Shown here piece after piece: positions 5,380 through 6,725 of a stretch of 6,725 bases of DNA. The notes beneath the pieces are model-generated. The model searched no databases, was not told the DNA's origin, and saw nothing but the letters and a program-made list of their open reading frames with translations. How positions within the stretch are numbered: position 1 is the stretch's first letter; every line of letters starts with the position of its first letter. Source of the stretch: Flavobacteriales bacterium. Lineage in GTDB: Bacteria > Bacteroidota > Bacteroidia > Flavobacteriales_D > Sanyastnellaceae. The stretch is taken from positions 1 to 6,725 of the forward strand of contig JANRAA010000192.1 of the NCBI GenBank assembly GCA_030728235.1, given 5' to 3'. A program made the position numbers and the translations under genes.

Positions 5380-6000
5380 TTACTTACGAATTACTACGGT
5401 TGCACCTTTGTGTCCAGGAATTGCTCCCTTCACAACAAGTAAACCTTGTTCTGGAATCACTTTCAATACTTCAAGGTTCTCGATAGTCACCTGCTGCGCT
5501 CCAGTTTGTCCGGCCATCCGCATACCTTTAAATACCCGTGCTGGGAATGAGGCAGCTCCTACAGAACCTGGTGCACGCAAACGGTTGTGCTGACCGTGAG
5601 TAGCTTGACCTACTCCTCCGAAACCGTGACGCTTAACAACGCCTTGGAATCCCTTACCTTTTGATTTCCCAACTACGAAGACATAGTCTCCCTCGTTAAA
5701 GATCTCTTCTACTTTCACTTCATCTCCGAGCTTTAATTCACGACCGAAGTTGAAGAATTCTGTCAATCTACGACGTGGTGTAACTCCCGCTTTCTTGAAG
5801 TGCCCTAACATGGGCTTGGAGGTTCTTTTCTCACCCTTCTCGCCGAAGCCGAGTTGGATGCATTCGTAACCGTCCTTCTCCAGGGTTTTAACTTGCGTTA
5901 CTACACAAGGACCAGCTTCAATAATGGTGCATGGGACATTCTTCCCAGAGGCGTTGAAGATACTAGTCATGCCGATTTTTTTCCCTATGAGTCCAGGCAT
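5380..6000 (-). CDS. rplC: 50S ribosomal protein L3
   Basis: L3 is an early assembly protein whose long loop approaches the peptidyl-transferase centre. The 206 residues fit the usual 205-215. It opens MPGLIGKKIGMTSIF, followed by a beta-barrel region with GHFKKAGVTPRR and the L3 signature at about 112-160 (KSKGKGFQGVVKRHGF, ATHGQHNRLRAPGSVG, PARVFKGMRMAGQTG). It closes with LLVVKGAIPGHKGATVVIRK. The site matching E. coli Gln150, which PrmB methylates, is Ser151 here, within GSVGAASFP. The RHGFGG and PARVFKGMRMAG forms are, from memory, typical of Bacteroidota. The ATG is 18 bases after rpsJ, preceded by AACCAAAAGCA without a Shine-Dalgarno. Confidence 0.99.
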   Translation of the reverse strand: MPGLIGKKIGMTSIFNASGKNVPCTIIEAGPCVVTQVKTLEKDGYECIQLGFGEKGEKRTSKPMLGHFKKAGVTPRRRLTEFFNFGRELKLGDEVKVEEIFNEGDYVFVVGKSKGKGFQGVVKRHGFGGVGQATHGQHNRLRAPGSVGAASFPARVFKGMRMAGQTGAQQVTIENLEVLKVIPEQGLLVVKGAIPGHKGATVVIRK

Positions 6001-6018
6001 TGCTTTTGGTTATCTCTG

Positions 6019-6324
6019 TTAAACTTTTATTTCTACTTCTACACCGCTTGGAAGCTCCAAACGCATCAACGCATCAACAGTCTTTGAAGACGAGCTATAG
6101 ATATCAAGCAAACGCTTGTAGCTAGACAACTCGAACTGCTCACGAGCTTTTTTGTTTACGTGTGGTGAACGCAATACAGTGTAAATTCTGCGGTGTGTTG
6201 GAAGTGGAATTGGTCCACTGATTACAGCACCAGTTGCTTTTACTGTCTTTACAATCTTCTCAGCTGACTTATCAACGAGATTGTGATCGTACGACTTTAG
6301 TTTTATACGGATTTTCTGAGCCAT
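6019..6324 (-). CDS. rpsJ: 30S ribosomal protein S10 (NusE)
   Basis: S10 belongs to the 30S head. As NusE it pairs with NusB in transcription antitermination and links to NusG in transcription-translation coupling. The 101 residues match the normal 100-105. The sequence shows IRIKLKSYDHNLVDKSAEKIV, TGAVISGPIPLPTHRR, YTVLRSPHVNKKAREQFE (signature near 48-65), the KRLLDIYSSSSKTVDALMRL segment and ELPSGVEVEIKV. Val56 aligns with E. coli Val57, a site where changes reduce tetracycline and tigecycline susceptibility; it is the wild-type residue. The gene starts 11 bases after fusA with only AGAAG upstream. No tuf gene and no S10 leader intervene, unlike E. coli. Confidence 0.99.
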   Translation of the reverse strand: MAQKIRIKLKSYDHNLVDKSAEKIVKTVKATGAVISGPIPLPTHRRIYTVLRSPHVNKKAREQFELSSYKRLLDIYSSSSKTVDALMRLELPSGVEVEIKV

Positions 6325-6335
6325 TTATCTTCTGA

Positions 6336-6725
6336 TTAGGCAGTTGCTTTTCCACGAACTTGAGCGATCACAGCTTCCTGCACGTTGTTAGGCGCTGCAG
6401 CATAATGTGAGAACTCCATGCTTGAACTTGCACGACCTGATGTGATCGTACGTAGATCTGTTACATAACCGAACATCTCTGAGAGAGGTACTTTAGCTTT
6501 CACTACTGTAGCCCCGCTGCGCTCGTCTGTACCTTCAATCAAAGCACGACGCTTGTTCAAGTCACCGATCACGTCACCCATGTTCACCTCAGGTGTCAAC
6601 ACCTCAAGTTTCATCATTGGCTCAAGAATGATCGGACGGCAGTGCTTAACCGCTTCACGGTATGCCATCTTAGCACACAATTCAAACGATAAGCTATCGG
6701 AGTCAACGTTGTGGTAAGAACCATC
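6336..6725 (-). CDS. fusA: Elongation factor G, C-terminal part (5' end outside window)
   Basis: EF-G is the GTPase that drives tRNA-mRNA translocation and, with RRF, ribosome recycling. Only the last 129 residues are present, of roughly 700 in the family. The fragment is open to the right window edge, so the start is not visible. It begins in domain IV with DGSYHNVDSDSLSFE and the helix AKMAYREAV. Domain V then starts near ILEPMMKLEVLTP and contains GDVIGDLNKRR, VPLSEMFGYVTDLRTITSGRASSSMEF and the APNNVQEAVI helix. The C-terminus is QVRGKATA, then TAA. Direct linkage to rpsJ marks this as the str-cluster copy, not an accessory EF-G paralogue. The GTPase domain cannot be assessed. Confidence 0.97.
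   Translation of the reverse strand, partial: DGSYHNVDSDSLSFELCAKMAYREAVKHCRPIILEPMMKLEVLTPEVNMGDVIGDLNKRRALIEGTDERSGATVVKAKVPLSEMFGYVTDLRTITSGRASSSMEFSHYAAAPNNVQEAVIAQVRGKATA

Noticed and set aside
6591..6604. Inverted repeat AGGTGT-CA-ACACCT inside fusA
   Set aside because: It lies in conserved EF-G domain V codons (VLTPEV), has only a 2-base spacer and no U-run. Chance from codon choice is the simplest explanation.
1..6725. A hidden novel system such as a defence island, mobile element or RNA gene
   Set aside because: Every base except spacers of 26 or fewer is occupied by fifteen well-known translation genes in standard order. There are no foreign genes, insertion repeats, tRNA-like folds or repeat arrays.

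Overview
The window is a continuous stretch of the conserved ribosomal-protein cluster. All fifteen genes lie on the minus strand, so transcription runs from high to low coordinates. In order they are: the 3' end of fusA (EF-G), rpsJ (S10), rplC (L3), rplD (L4), rplW (L23), rplB (L2), rpsS (S19), rplV (L22), rpsC (S3), rplP (L16), rpmC (L29), rpsQ (S17), rplN (L14), rplX (L24), and rplE (L5), which lacks its last few codons at the left edge. No plus-strand gene, RNA gene, mobile element, CRISPR array or convincing terminator is visible. No stretch lacks a gene for more than 26 bases.

Protein sequence features point to Bacteroidota. L2 reads NPVDHPMGGGEGR where Proteobacteria have DHPHGGG. L3 has GSVGAASFPARVFKG in place of the Gln-containing loop. 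L22 has a lysine/arginine-rich N-terminal extension beginning MGARKRI. L5 has LNQGIGRAV. fusA runs straight into rpsJ with no tuf gene between them. Most genes also lack a Shine-Dalgarno sequence, as is common in that phylum. I cannot place it reliably below phylum level; a Flavobacteriales- or Cytophagales-like member is plausible.

The layout merges three operons that are separate in E. coli. The str end (fusA) and the S10 operon (rpsJ to rpsQ) are 11 bases apart. The S10 and spc operons (rplN onward) are 26 bases apart. There is therefore no room for the E. coli S10 leader or a conventional spc promoter. Junctions range from a 1-base overlap (rplX/rplE, TGATG) to 26 bases. All 14 visible starts are ATG. 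Of the 14 visible stops, 13 are TAA and one is TGA, at the overlapping junction.

The genes work together. EF-G drives translocation, and the rest are structural proteins of both subunits: S10, S19, S3 and S17 in the 30S; L3, L4, L23, L2, L22, L16, L29, L14, L24 and L5 in the 50S. The products include the peptidyl-transferase-proximal proteins L2, L3, L4 and L16 and the exit-tunnel proteins L4, L22, L23, L24 and L29. All the complete genes have normal family length and intact key motifs.

This is an ordinary housekeeping region and I found no undescribed system. The points worth a second look are regulatory: the missing S10 leader, a rare consensus Shine-Dalgarno at rplE, a possible RNA switch at the rplN/rplX junction, and lineage-specific substitutions in L2 and L3.
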